DNA from: Desulfobacteraceae bacterium
Lineage (GTDB): Bacteria; Desulfobacterota; Desulfobacteria; Desulfobacterales; ETH-SRB1
Reading direction: 5' to 3'
Assembly: GCA_030638305.1 (NCBI GenBank)
Contig: DAOWEW010000247.1
Location: forward strand, 1 to 6,150
Length of the DNA stretch: 6,150 bases
Each line of letters begins with the position of its first letter. Position 1 is the first letter of the stretch. The notes under the pieces are model-generated. The model had not been told where the DNA came from, searched no databases, and saw only the letters and a program-made list of their open reading frames with translations. The translations under genes were made by a program, and so were the position numbers. Below are positions 1-5,453 of this stretch, piece by piece.

Positions 1-112
1 ACTTATAAAGCATTCAGACCTTGATGCAAGGAGTATTGTGGAAGAGGCGATGAAAATAGCGGCATCCATTTGTGTATTTACAAATGATTCTTTTACCATA
101 GAAGAGATGTAA
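1..112 (+). CDS. hslV: HslV (ClpQ) protease subunit, C-terminal end only
   Basis: These are the last 36 codons of a gene that begins before the window; the frame starts at base 2 and stops with TAA at 110-112. The visible peptide includes [20 protein letters not shown] and ends [11 protein letters not shown]. It matches the family's conserved C-terminus, where E. coli has an ICIYTNHFHTIEEL-type ending. HslV is the N-terminal-threonine peptidase whose two hexameric rings form the degradation chamber docked to HslU. The catalytic threonine lies outside the window. The hslU start is 16 nt downstream, the usual hslVU operon arrangement, and this supports the assignment despite the short fragment. 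The last residues of HslV are close to the interface with HslU in known structures (family knowledge). The stop overlaps the purine-rich stretch that probably serves as the hslU ribosome binding site. Confidence 0.93.
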   Translation, partial: LIKHSDLDARSIVEEAMKIAASICVFTNDSFTIEEM

Positions 113-128
113 GGAACAGAAAGTCGAT

Positions 129-1511
129 ATGAGAGATCTAAAACCATCAGAAATAGTTAAAGAACTGGATAAGTATATTATTGGTCAGCACAAAGCCAAG
201 CGTTCTGTTGCAATTGCCTTAAGAAACCGCTGGCGAAGGCAGCATGTTCCGGAAGACATTCGCGAAGAAATTATGCCGAAAAACATTATATTGATCGGTC
301 CTACCGGCGTAGGAAAAACCGAAATTGCAAGGCGTTTGTCTATTTTGACTGATTCTCCGTTTGTAAAGGTTGAAGCTTCCAAATTTACCGAAGTCGGATA
401 TGTGGGCCGGGATGTTGAGTCCATGGTAAGGGATCTTCTTGAGCTGACTGTAAACAGGCTGAAATCAAGAGAAAAGGAAGCTGTCAGGGAAAAGGCATGG
501 CAGGTTGCCGAAGAAAGAATGCTTGATCTGCTTCTTCCAAAGCCAAAGATCAAGGAGGTCAAAAATGATGAAGATTTAAAGGAAACGCCCCTTGAGCTTG
601 TAACCAGTAGTACGGATGGGTCTTCTTCCACAAGAGAAAAACTTCGCTCCATGCTTCGTGAAGGAAAGCTTGATAACAGGTTTGTGGATCTTGATGTTTC
701 GGAAAGAGCCATGCCTGTTGTGGAAGTTTTTTCAAACATGGGAATGGAAGAGATGGGCTTTAATTTCAAAGACATGTTAGGCGGAATGATGCCTAAAAAT
801 ACAAAAAAGAGAAAAATTAAAGTTCCGGAAGGTATGGAAATCCTTGCACAGGAAGAGGCCCAGGCCCTTGTGGATATGGATAAAGTCGTAAGCAGGGCGA
901 TTGATAAAGTTGAACAGTCAGGTATAATTTTCCTTGATGAAATAGATAAAATTGTCGGGAATGGCGGCGGGCATGGGCCGGATGTGTCCAGAGAGGGGGT
1001 TCAGCGCGATCTTCTTCCCATTGTTGAGGGGAGTACAGTTACCACAAAGTACGGTTCGGTTAAAACAGATCACGTCCTTTTTATAGCATCCGGAGCCTTT
1101 CACACAATCAAGCCTTCTGATATGATACCGGAACTCCAGGGAAGATTTCCAATCAGAGTAGAGCTTGATTCTCTTGGAAAAGAAGATTTTATAAGGATAC
1201 TGACCGAGCCTAAGAACGCTCTGCTTCTTCAGTATATTGAGCTTTTAAAAACAGAAGATGTTGAAGTTGTCTTTGAAGACAATGCTGTTTCTGAAATAGC
1301 GCGAATCGCCGAAGAGGTTAACAATCTTACTGAGAACATAGGAGCAAGAAGACTTCATACGCTCATGGAATGTATGCTCGAAGATATTCTTTTCAACGCT
1401 TCAGATATTAAAGACGCTAAAGATAAAAAAATAGTAATTGACGGGCAGTATGTAACAGGCAAATTAAAAGATATCAAAGACGACGAGAATTTAAGAAGGT
1501 ATATACTATAA
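129..1511 (+). CDS. hslU: HslU (ClpY), ATPase subunit of the HslVU protease
   Basis: This is a complete AAA+ unfoldase of 460 aa, slightly longer than the 443 aa of E. coli HslU. It binds and unfolds substrates with ATP and feeds them into HslV in the cytoplasm. The N-terminus has the family opening ([18 protein letters not shown]). Walker A is GPTGVGKT at residues 57-64, the pore loop GYVG is at 90-93, and Walker B FLDE is at 268-271. The predicted arginine finger is R339 in LQGRF, the sensor-2 motif GARRLHT is at 405-411, and the C-terminal tail is RRYIL, which in the family inserts between HslV subunits. The charged, helix-rich intermediate (I) domain spans roughly 110-250 and probably accounts for the extra length. 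The ATG at 129 gives the expected N-terminus. AAGGA at 111-115 is a rather distant ribosome binding site (13 nt) overlapping the hslV stop. No key residue is missing. Confidence 0.97.
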   Translation: MRDLKPSEIVKELDKYIIGQHKAKRSVAIALRNRWRRQHVPEDIREEIMPKNIILIGPTGVGKTEIARRLSILTDSPFVKVEASKFTEVGYVGRDVESMVRDLLELTVNRLKSREKEAVREKAWQVAEERMLDLLLPKPKIKEVKNDEDLKETPLELVTSSTDGSSSTREKLRSMLREGKLDNRFVDLDVSERAMPVVEVFSNMGMEEMGFNFKDMLGGMMPKNTKKRKIKVPEGMEILAQEEAQALVDMDKVVSRAIDKVEQSGIIFLDEIDKIVGNGGGHGPDVSREGVQRDLLPIVEGSTVTTKYGSVKTDHVLFIASGAFHTIKPSDMIPELQGRFPIRVELDSLGKEDFIRILTEPKNALLLQYIELLKTEDVEVVFEDNAVSEIARIAEEVNNLTENIGARRLHTLMECMLEDILFNASDIKDAKDKKIVIDGQYVTGKLKDIKDDENLRRYIL

Positions 1512-1518
1512 ACTATAA

Positions 1519-1567
1519 GTTTACGGTTCACGGTTTACGGTTCAGGGATTTAGGTTTTAGGATTTAG
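1519..1567 (+). repeat. Left heptamer array, GTTTACG-type, degenerating to GATTTAG
   Basis: Seven consecutive 7-nt units run in perfect phase: GTTTACG, GTTCACG, GTTTACG, GTTCAGG, GATTTAG, GTTTTAG, GATTTAG. A weaker GGTTCCA follows at 1568-1574. The array begins 7 nt after the hslU stop codon. The core unit is a rotation of the reverse complement of AAACCGT, the unit of the array just before argB, so the two arrays are inverted relative to one another. The second half drifts towards a TTTAGG-like unit while keeping the 7-nt period. Its function is unknown. Transcribed, the two arrays could pair with each other. Confidence 0.8.
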
Positions 1568-1612
1568 GGTTCCAAGTTAATTGATTTACGATTTTTTTCT
1601 CAGCCCCTTGAT

Positions 1613-1631
1613 TTCATTGAATGAACATTAT
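1613..1631. promoter_or_regulatory. Possible operator: small palindrome overlapping an ARG-box-like site
   Basis: TTCATT-G-AATGAA (1613-1625) is a perfect 13-nt dyad. Overlapping it, TGAAT-gaac-ATTAT (1618-1631) matches 8 of the 10 defined positions of the E. coli-type ARG box (TGAAT-4-ATTCA). It now lies about 620 nt upstream of argB. If the repeat element at 1649-2185 and one copy of its flanking repeat were absent, it would lie about 90 nt upstream, a plausible operator distance. This is a weak single site in AT-rich DNA, and ArgR binding is speculative. Confidence 0.2.
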
Positions 1632-1665
1632 GAACCAATCAACTTTTTGGCATCCTTCATTTGTC

Positions 1666-1879
1666 AGTTTACACTTTTTTTGAAACCATTGTAGGTTGGA
1701 TCAGCAATTCTAATTATGGAAATTGATAACAGCGTAGGTTGGGTTGAGCGACTTGTTTTGTTGGGTTCGCTATGCTACAAATATTGTGTTTTAAAACAGA
1801 AGATTACAATTTGGTACAAACCAAGAGAAACCCAACGATTGCGATCGCTTAACCCAACCTACAATAAAAAGTGTAAACT
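1666..1879. repeat. GTAGGTTGGG-type palindromic repeat nested in the larger element
   Basis: The outer arms are AGTTTACACTTTTT (1666-1679) and its exact complement AAAAAGTGTAAACT (1866-1879). Inside them lie ATTGTAGGTTGG (1688-1699) and its exact complement CCAACCTACAAT (1854-1865). A second internal copy, GTAGGTTGGGTTGAGCG (1734-1750), pairs with 1846-1862 with one mismatch in 17, and GTTGGGTT (1760-1767) pairs with AACCCAAC (1829-1836). The left arm carries about 8 extra nt (1680-1687) not matched on the right. Repeats with a GTAGGTTGGGTTGAGCG core recur, to my recollection, in cyanobacteria and several proteobacteria. No clear target duplication is visible around this inner unit. The open frame across it is only a translation of the repeat. 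Confidence 0.6.
1841..1848. other. HIP1-like octamer GCGATCGC
   Basis: One exact copy of GCGATCGC, the octamer overrepresented as HIP1 in many cyanobacterial genomes, lies inside the right arm of the GTAGGTTGGG-type repeat. One occurrence has no weight by itself. It is noted because the surrounding repeat type also occurs in cyanobacteria. Confidence 0.35.
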
Positions 1880-1921
1880 ACTTTCAAACGGGTGCAATAT
1901 GAAAAAGTTATTATATTATCA

Positions 1922-2003
1922 GCCCTGAAAGGGCTATATATACTAGCCCAGGGCAACGCCCTGGGGGTTTTGATATCCCATAATCAATCAGCCCTGAAAG
2001 GGC
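1922..2003 (+). repeat. Hairpin block, left arm (three GC hairpins)
   Basis: GCCCTGAAAGGGC (1922-1934; 5-bp stem, GAA loop) is followed after 12 nt by CCCAGGGCAACGCCCTGGG (1947-1965; perfect 8-bp stem, AAC loop), and after 25 nt by a second exact GCCCTGAAAGGGC (1991-2003). The GC hairpins stand out in a strongly AT-rich background. The right arm at 2030-2109 repeats the same three hairpins in mirror order. The middle hairpin is followed by GGTTTT, so it could slow transcription reading out of hslU, but it is a poor intrinsic terminator. Confidence 0.75.
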
Positions 2004-2029
2004 GTGATATATATTTATTTTTATGTATC

Positions 2030-2109
2030 GCCCTTTCAGGGCTCTTGGGGAATATATAATCTTTTCCTGGGGCGTTGCCCTAGGCTGGTATGGTTACCCC
2101 TTTCAGGGC
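2030..2109 (-). repeat. Hairpin block, right arm (mirror of 1922-2003)
   Basis: GCCCTTTCAGGGC (2030-2042), CCTGGGGCGTTGCCCTAGG (2066-2084) and CCCCTTTCAGGGC (2097-2109) are the left-arm hairpins in reverse complement. The gap between the 19-mer and the outer 13-mer is 12 nt in both arms, and the three mirror pairs share a centre within 1 nt (2015.5-2016.5). Against the left 19-mer, the changes at stem positions 3 and 17 compensate each other (C-G became T-A), and position 4 became a G-T wobble, so the fold is kept. The last 13-mer has one change that opens its outermost pair. Confidence 0.75.
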
Positions 2110-2193
2110 ACTGAGGAAGGATAGCCATATTAATTTTTGTAACTTTTTTGTATTGCACCTCTTTCAAACCTATATGAAGGATGCCAACTTTTT

Positions 2194-2235
2194 AAACCGT
2201 AAACCGTAAACCGTAAACCGTAAACTGTAAACCGT
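2194..2235 (+). repeat. Right heptamer array, (AAACCGT)6
   Basis: There are six tandem 7-nt units: four exact AAACCGT, then AAACTGT, then AAACCGT. The array starts directly at the end of the right AACTTTTT direct repeat and stops 19 nt before the argB start codon, so it sits in the argB leader if transcription starts upstream. The unit is the reverse complement (rotated) of the GTTTACG units after hslU. Pure short tandem repeats of this kind can change copy number by slippage. Confidence 0.9.
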
Positions 2236-2254
2236 AGTAAAAAGATCTGTAGCT

Positions 2255-3175
2255 ATGACACGCAATGTAGCCGACATACTTATCGAAGCCCTGCCCTATA
2301 TAAGACGTTTTTACGGGATGACCATCGTTATTAAATATGGTGGACATGCCATGGTTGATGATCAGTTAAAGGAAGCTTTTGCACGGAACATTACTTTGCT
2401 GAAACTTGTTGGGCTGAATCCGGTTGTTGTTCATGGTGGAGGACCGCAAATTAATTCCGTGCTTGAGCAGATGGGCATACGTCCCAGGTTTGTCAGGGGT
2501 ATACGTGTCACTGATGAAGTTACAATGGATGTTGTAGAAATGGTTCTTGCCGGCAAGGTGAACAAGGAAATAGTTGCTCAGATAAATAAGCAGGGCGGCA
2601 AGGCTGTGGGGCTGAGTGGCAAAGATGGAGGGCTTATATCAGCAAAAAAGTTATCTGTCATATATCAGGAGGATATGGACAAACCCCCTGAAATAATTGA
2701 TCCGGGAATGGTTGGAGATGTTACCCAGATAAATCCGGATATTATAAATACATTGACAGCAAAAGGTTTTATCCCGATTATTGCGCCGGTTGGCGTGGGG
2801 GATTCGGGAGAAACATACAATATAAATGCAGACATTGTGGCAAGCAGAATCGCAATAGCTCTTTCTGCAGGACGTCTGATATTTCTTACTGATGTTGATG
2901 GAGTTCTGAACACTGAGGGCGCTTTAATCTCTTCCATTGATACGGAGAAAATCAGCACGATGGTTGAGAACAAGGCAATTTCAGGAGGAATGATTCCAAA
3001 GATTGAGTGCGCTCTCGGTGCACTTAATAATAATGTTAAAAAGGCTCATATTATAAATGGATGCAAGCGTCATGCTTTGCTGCTTGAACTCTTTACTGAT
3101 AAGGGAATCGGAACTGAAGTTAGGGCTCACTCAAAAATAACTTCACATTTTGATGCGCCGATCTATCCCGCATGA
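2255..3175 (+). CDS. argB: Acetylglutamate kinase
   Basis: ArgB phosphorylates N-acetyl-L-glutamate with ATP, the second step of arginine synthesis, in the cytoplasm. The 306-aa protein shows the amino-acid-kinase fold motifs KYGG (27-30, with the conserved lysine K27), HGGGP (60-64), the substrate-binding stretch [12 protein letters not shown] (189-200), LTDVDGVL (211-218) and SGGMIPKIE (243-251). It also has the N-terminal helix (about residues 4-20, ALPYIRRF) and a [23 protein letters not shown] C-terminus. In the family both are associated with hexameric kinases inhibited by arginine, so feedback control at this enzyme is likely (inference). An in-frame stop at 2228-2230 and no other start codon before 2255 fix the start. 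The next Met, residue 22, would remove the helix. No Shine-Dalgarno sequence is visible upstream, where a tandem heptamer array ends 19 nt away. Confidence 0.97.
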   Translation: MTRNVADILIEALPYIRRFYGMTIVIKYGGHAMVDDQLKEAFARNITLLKLVGLNPVVVHGGGPQINSVLEQMGIRPRFVRGIRVTDEVTMDVVEMVLAGKVNKEIVAQINKQGGKAVGLSGKDGGLISAKKLSVIYQEDMDKPPEIIDPGMVGDVTQINPDIINTLTAKGFIPIIAPVGVGDSGETYNINADIVASRIAIALSAGRLIFLTDVDGVLNTEGALISSIDTEKISTMVENKAISGGMIPKIECALGALNNNVKKAHIINGCKRHALLLELFTDKGIGTEVRAHSKITSHFDAPIYPA

Positions 3176-3294
3176 CTGCGTTGCTCGTTGGTTAAATAGC
3201 CCGTTATTCGCCCTCCTCGCGCCTTGCCTTGCGGGCGTTTCGACACCTGAAAATGTAAATTTATTTTTGAACGAACCCTTACGACATAAAAACT
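3176..3294. other. argB-argD spacer with a GC-rich, repeat-like patch
   Basis: The first about 65 nt (3176-3240) are GC-rich and unlike the AT-rich remainder. They contain CGCCC (3209-3213) facing GGGCG (3233-3237), which could form a small hairpin. The remainder, up to the argD start, is AT-rich with no Shine-Dalgarno sequence and no clear promoter. The contrast suggests a remnant of a dispersed repeat inserted into the operon, but nothing in the window repeats it, so this is an inference. There is no T-run after the hairpin, which argues against a terminator. Confidence 0.35.
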
Positions 3295-4479
3295 ATGAAA
3301 AGCGAAATAATAAATAAAGCAGATAAAGTAATAGCAAAAACTTACAATAGATTTCCCATCGTTATAACAAAAGGCAAAGGATGCACCCTCTGGGATTCAG
3401 ATGGACGAGCTTATACGGATTTTGTTGCAGGAATTGCGGTATGCAATCTCGGGCATGCGCATCCAAGAATATCAAAGGCCCTTTCAAAGCAGGCGGAAAT
3501 ACTTTTTCATGTTTCCAACCTTTATTATACTCTGCCCCAGACAGAGCTTGCATCATGGCTTGTTAACAACAGTTTTGCGGACAGGGTTTTTTTCTGTAAC
3601 AGTGGAGCTGAAGCAAATGAAGCGGCTATAAAACTGGCAAGAAAATATTTCAATGACAAAGGCGAAGAAGGCCGCTGCAGGATAATCGCCATGGAAAAAT
3701 CTTTTCACGGGCGCACTATGGCAACCCTGTCTGCCACAGGCCAGGAAAAGATACGCAAGGGATTCGAGCCTGTACTTGGCGGTTTTGATTTTGTTCCGTT
3801 CAATGACATTGAAGCCTTGCGCAGTAAAATCAATCCTTCAATATGTGCGGTTATAATTGAGCCTGTCCAGGGTGAGGGAGGTGTTCGCTGTCCCGCTCCT
3901 GAATATCTTAAAAATGTCAGACGAATTTGTGATGAGACAGGCATACTTCTGATTTTTGATGAAATTCAGACAGGGCTTGGCCGTACAGGCAAGCTTTTTG
4001 CTTATGAAAATTTCGGAGTTGAACCGGATGTGATGACCCTGGCAAAGGCCCTTGCCAATGGATTGCCAATAGGAGCTATGCTGGCGAGAGAACATATCGC
4101 AGAGGCATTTGTGCCCGGTTCACATGCCTCAACTTTTGGAGGAACACCGGTTGTTACAGCAGCTTCACTTGAAGTTGTTAAAATTCTTACCGAAGAAAAT
4201 ATTATAGATTACGGCCGAAAGATTGGAGAATATTTCAAACAAAAGCTTTTCTGGCTTAAAAACAAACATGAATCAATTATTGATGTTCGCGGGATAGGCC
4301 TTTTGCTTGCCATGAAGATCAAAATTGATGGTAACAAGATCGTAAAAGCATGTATGGATAAGGGTTTTTTAATCAATTGTATCCAGGGCAATATTCTACG
4401 TTTCATACCTCCTCTTATCATAGGAAAAGAGGAAATTGATTCTTTGATGGCATGTCTGGATGAATTGTTTAGTGCCTGA
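3295..4479 (+). CDS. argD: Acetylornithine aminotransferase (PLP-dependent)
   Basis: ArgD converts N-acetylglutamate semialdehyde to N-acetylornithine with glutamate as amino donor. Many ArgD enzymes also act in lysine synthesis as succinyldiaminopimelate aminotransferase. The 394-aa length is typical of class-III aminotransferases. Visible motifs are GIAVCNLGHAHP (46-57), the phosphate-binding SGAEANEAAIKLARKY (103-118), SFHGRT (136-141), the cofactor aspartate region FDEIQTGLGRTG (221-232, D222), the Schiff-base lysine K251 in TLAKALANGLPIGAM, HASTFGGTP (277-285) and LRFIPPL (368-374). The start is bounded by an in-frame stop at 3268-3270 with no other start codon between. No Shine-Dalgarno sequence is visible. 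The gene follows argB by 119 nt and precedes argF by 45 nt. Other class-III aminotransferases (ornithine or GABA type) are less likely in this context. Confidence 0.95.
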   Translation: MKSEIINKADKVIAKTYNRFPIVITKGKGCTLWDSDGRAYTDFVAGIAVCNLGHAHPRISKALSKQAEILFHVSNLYYTLPQTELASWLVNNSFADRVFFCNSGAEANEAAIKLARKYFNDKGEEGRCRIIAMEKSFHGRTMATLSATGQEKIRKGFEPVLGGFDFVPFNDIEALRSKINPSICAVIIEPVQGEGGVRCPAPEYLKNVRRICDETGILLIFDEIQTGLGRTGKLFAYENFGVEPDVMTLAKALANGLPIGAMLAREHIAEAFVPGSHASTFGGTPVVTAASLEVVKILTEENIIDYGRKIGEYFKQKLFWLKNKHESIIDVRGIGLLLAMKIKIDGNKIVKACMDKGFLINCIQGNILRFIPPLIIGKEEIDSLMACLDELFSA

Positions 4480-4509
4480 ACGAAAACTGCTAATTTTCGT
4501 TCGGACACT
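4471..4509 (+). other. Strong hairpin spanning the argD stop codon and the argD-argF gap
   Basis: AGTGCCTGAACGAAAA (4471-4486) pairs with TTTTCGTTCGGACACT (4494-4509) around a 7-nt loop (CTGCTAA). Of 16 positions, 15 pair, one of them a G-U, with a single C-A mismatch at 4475/4505. The left arm contains the argD stop (4477-4479), and the right arm ends 4 nt before the argF ribosome binding site (GAGAGG, 4514-4519). No T-run follows, so it is not a classical terminator. A role as an mRNA-stabilising or processing structure, or an inserted palindromic repeat that supplied the argD stop, are both possible. Confidence 0.75.
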
Positions 4510-4513
4510 ATTT

Positions 4514-4519
4514 GAGAGG
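4514..4519 (+). promoter_or_regulatory. argF ribosome binding site
   Basis: GAGAGG is followed by TTACT and the ATG at 4525, a 5-nt spacing. It is the first clear Shine-Dalgarno sequence in the arg cluster, since argB and argD lack one. It sits just below the hairpin at 4471-4509. Confidence 0.75.
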
Positions 4520-4524
4520 TTACT

Positions 4525-5436
4525 ATGAACAAGGACATACTAACTCTTTTAGATCTTGAAAGGGAGGATTTTGAGCTATTTTTCAAGCGAGCCCTGGAAT
4601 TGAAAAAAAATCAAAAAAATAGCATTGAAAAAAGACCTCTTGCAGGAAAAACACTTGGGCTTATTTTTGATAAACCATCAACCCGTACACGCCTTTCCTT
4701 TGAGGTGGCAATGATTCAGATAGGCGGTGCTTCAATTTTTATAAGCTCAAAGGACACCCAGATGGTTCGAAATGAGCCTGTTAGAGATACCGCCAGGGTC
4801 CTCTCAAGATATTTGGATGCTCTTGCCATTAGAACTTATTCTCAGGATCTTTTGAAAGAGTTTGCAGAATTCTCCACTATTCCGGTTATTAATGCTTTAA
4901 CCGACTTGTACCATCCATGCCAGGTTTTAAGCGATTTAATGACAGTGATAGAATATAAAGGAGGTTATGAGGATCTGAAAATAACCTGGGTTGGAGACGG
5001 AAATAATGTATCCCACTCATGGATAAATGCCGCAGCCGTGCTTGGATTAAACCTTGTGCTTGCATGTCCCGAAGGATACTATCCTGATAGCGATATATTG
5101 GAGACGGCTCGTGAGAGAAAATGCGGCAGTATTATAGTAACTTCGGATCCTGTTGAAGCAGTAGAAGGTGCTGATGTGATTTATACTGATGTATGGGCCA
5201 GCATGGGGCAGGAGGGTGAGCACAGTACAAGAAAGAGTGTTTTCGAATCTTTTCAGGTTAATCAAGAGCTTTTAAAAAATGCTTCAAAAGATGTTATAAC
5301 AATGCATTGTCTTCCGGTTCACAGGGGTGAAGAAATGAGTGAAGAAGTTCTGGAGGGCCCGCATTCCGTTGTTTGGGATCAGTCTGAGAATAAACTTCAT
5401 ATGCATAAAGCAATACTGGAAGTTTTGATAAAGTAA
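4525..5436 (+). CDS. argF: Ornithine carbamoyltransferase
   Basis: ArgF transfers the carbamoyl group from carbamoyl phosphate to ornithine, giving citrulline. The 303-aa protein has the usual two-domain length. Residues 52-56 (STRTR) are the carbamoyl-phosphate site, with DKP before and LSFEV after. HPCQ (130-133) and DLMT (137-140) follow. The ornithine-binding loop is DVWASMGQE (222-230) with the SMG signature (226-228), and [10 protein letters not shown] (261-270) carries the catalytic cysteine C262. The SMG loop and HCLP motif separate it from aspartate carbamoyltransferase, and a GEE after HCLPVHR is common in anabolic enzymes. The start at 4525 has a good ribosome binding site. The spacing to argG is 17 nt, indicating co-transcription. 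No residue looks lost. Confidence 0.97.
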   Translation: MNKDILTLLDLEREDFELFFKRALELKKNQKNSIEKRPLAGKTLGLIFDKPSTRTRLSFEVAMIQIGGASIFISSKDTQMVRNEPVRDTARVLSRYLDALAIRTYSQDLLKEFAEFSTIPVINALTDLYHPCQVLSDLMTVIEYKGGYEDLKITWVGDGNNVSHSWINAAAVLGLNLVLACPEGYYPDSDILETARERKCGSIIVTSDPVEAVEGADVIYTDVWASMGQEGEHSTRKSVFESFQVNQELLKNASKDVITMHCLPVHRGEEMSEEVLEGPHSVVWDQSENKLHMHKAILEVLIK

Positions 5437-5440
5437 ATTC

Positions 5441-5446
5441 AAGGAG
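5441..5446 (+). promoter_or_regulatory. argG ribosome binding site selecting a GTG start
   Basis: AAGGAG lies 7 nt before GTG at 5454-5456 and just after the argF stop (TAA 5434-5436). It decides the start of argG, for which no ATG is available at the expected N-terminus. Confidence 0.85.
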
Positions 5447-5453
5447 TTTTATT

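Larger units (their letters stand above)
1891..2159. repeat. 20-nt inverted repeat bracketing the hairpin block
   Basis: GGTGCAATATGAAAAAGTTA (1891-1910) and the reverse complement of 2140-2159 agree at 18 of 20 positions. They enclose the six GC hairpins. The symmetry centre is near 2025, close to that of the hairpin block (about 2016), so the two structures are nearly concentric. The pair is probably an inner layer of the 1649-2185 element, not an independent one. Confidence 0.65.
1649..2185. mobile_element. Non-coding MITE-like composite element with terminal inverted repeats and flanking 8-bp direct repeats
   Basis: The two ends are perfect 12-bp inverted repeats: GGCATCCTTCAT at 1649-1660 and ATGAAGGATGCC at 2174-2185. 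Immediately outside are identical 8-bp direct repeats, AACTTTTT at 1641-1648 and 2186-2193, as expected of a target-site duplication. The 537-nt interior has no credible gene and consists almost wholly of further inverted repeats: a GTAGGTTGGG-type palindromic element and a mirrored block of GC hairpins. It therefore looks like a non-autonomous element mobilised by a transposase encoded elsewhere. IS families that leave about 8-bp duplications and have termini starting with GG, such as IS1595-like ones, are possible parents, but I cannot assign one from the termini alone. Removing the element and one direct repeat would leave a hslU-argB gap of 198 nt. Confidence 0.6.

Noticed and set aside
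185..1103. Open frames on the - strand across hslU
   Set aside because: They lie wholly inside a well-conserved hslU and have no recognisable protein features or start signals.
1716..1928. Open frame of 70 codons between hslU and argB
   Set aside because: It translates the GTAGGTTGGG-type repeat and part of the first hairpin (VGWVER..., NPTYN). It has no ribosome binding site and no protein-like character.
1947..1972. Intrinsic terminator for hslU at the CCCAGGGC-AAC-GCCCTGGG hairpin
   Set aside because: The stem is good, but it is followed by GGTTTTGA with only four T, it lies over 430 nt past the stop, and it is one of six related hairpins in a repeat block.
1922..2109. CRISPR-like array, because a 13-mer recurs four times
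   Set aside because: The copies are short, self-complementary, half in the opposite orientation and unevenly spaced. This is a mirrored hairpin block, not direct repeats with spacers.
2153..2176. Promoter for argB (TTGCAC ... TATATG)
   Set aside because: The spacing is only 12 nt, and the bases belong to the inverted repeat at 2140-2159 and the element end.
3362..5265. Several short open frames on both strands across argD and argF
   Set aside because: All are out-of-frame shadows of argD and argF, whose motifs are intact along their whole length.
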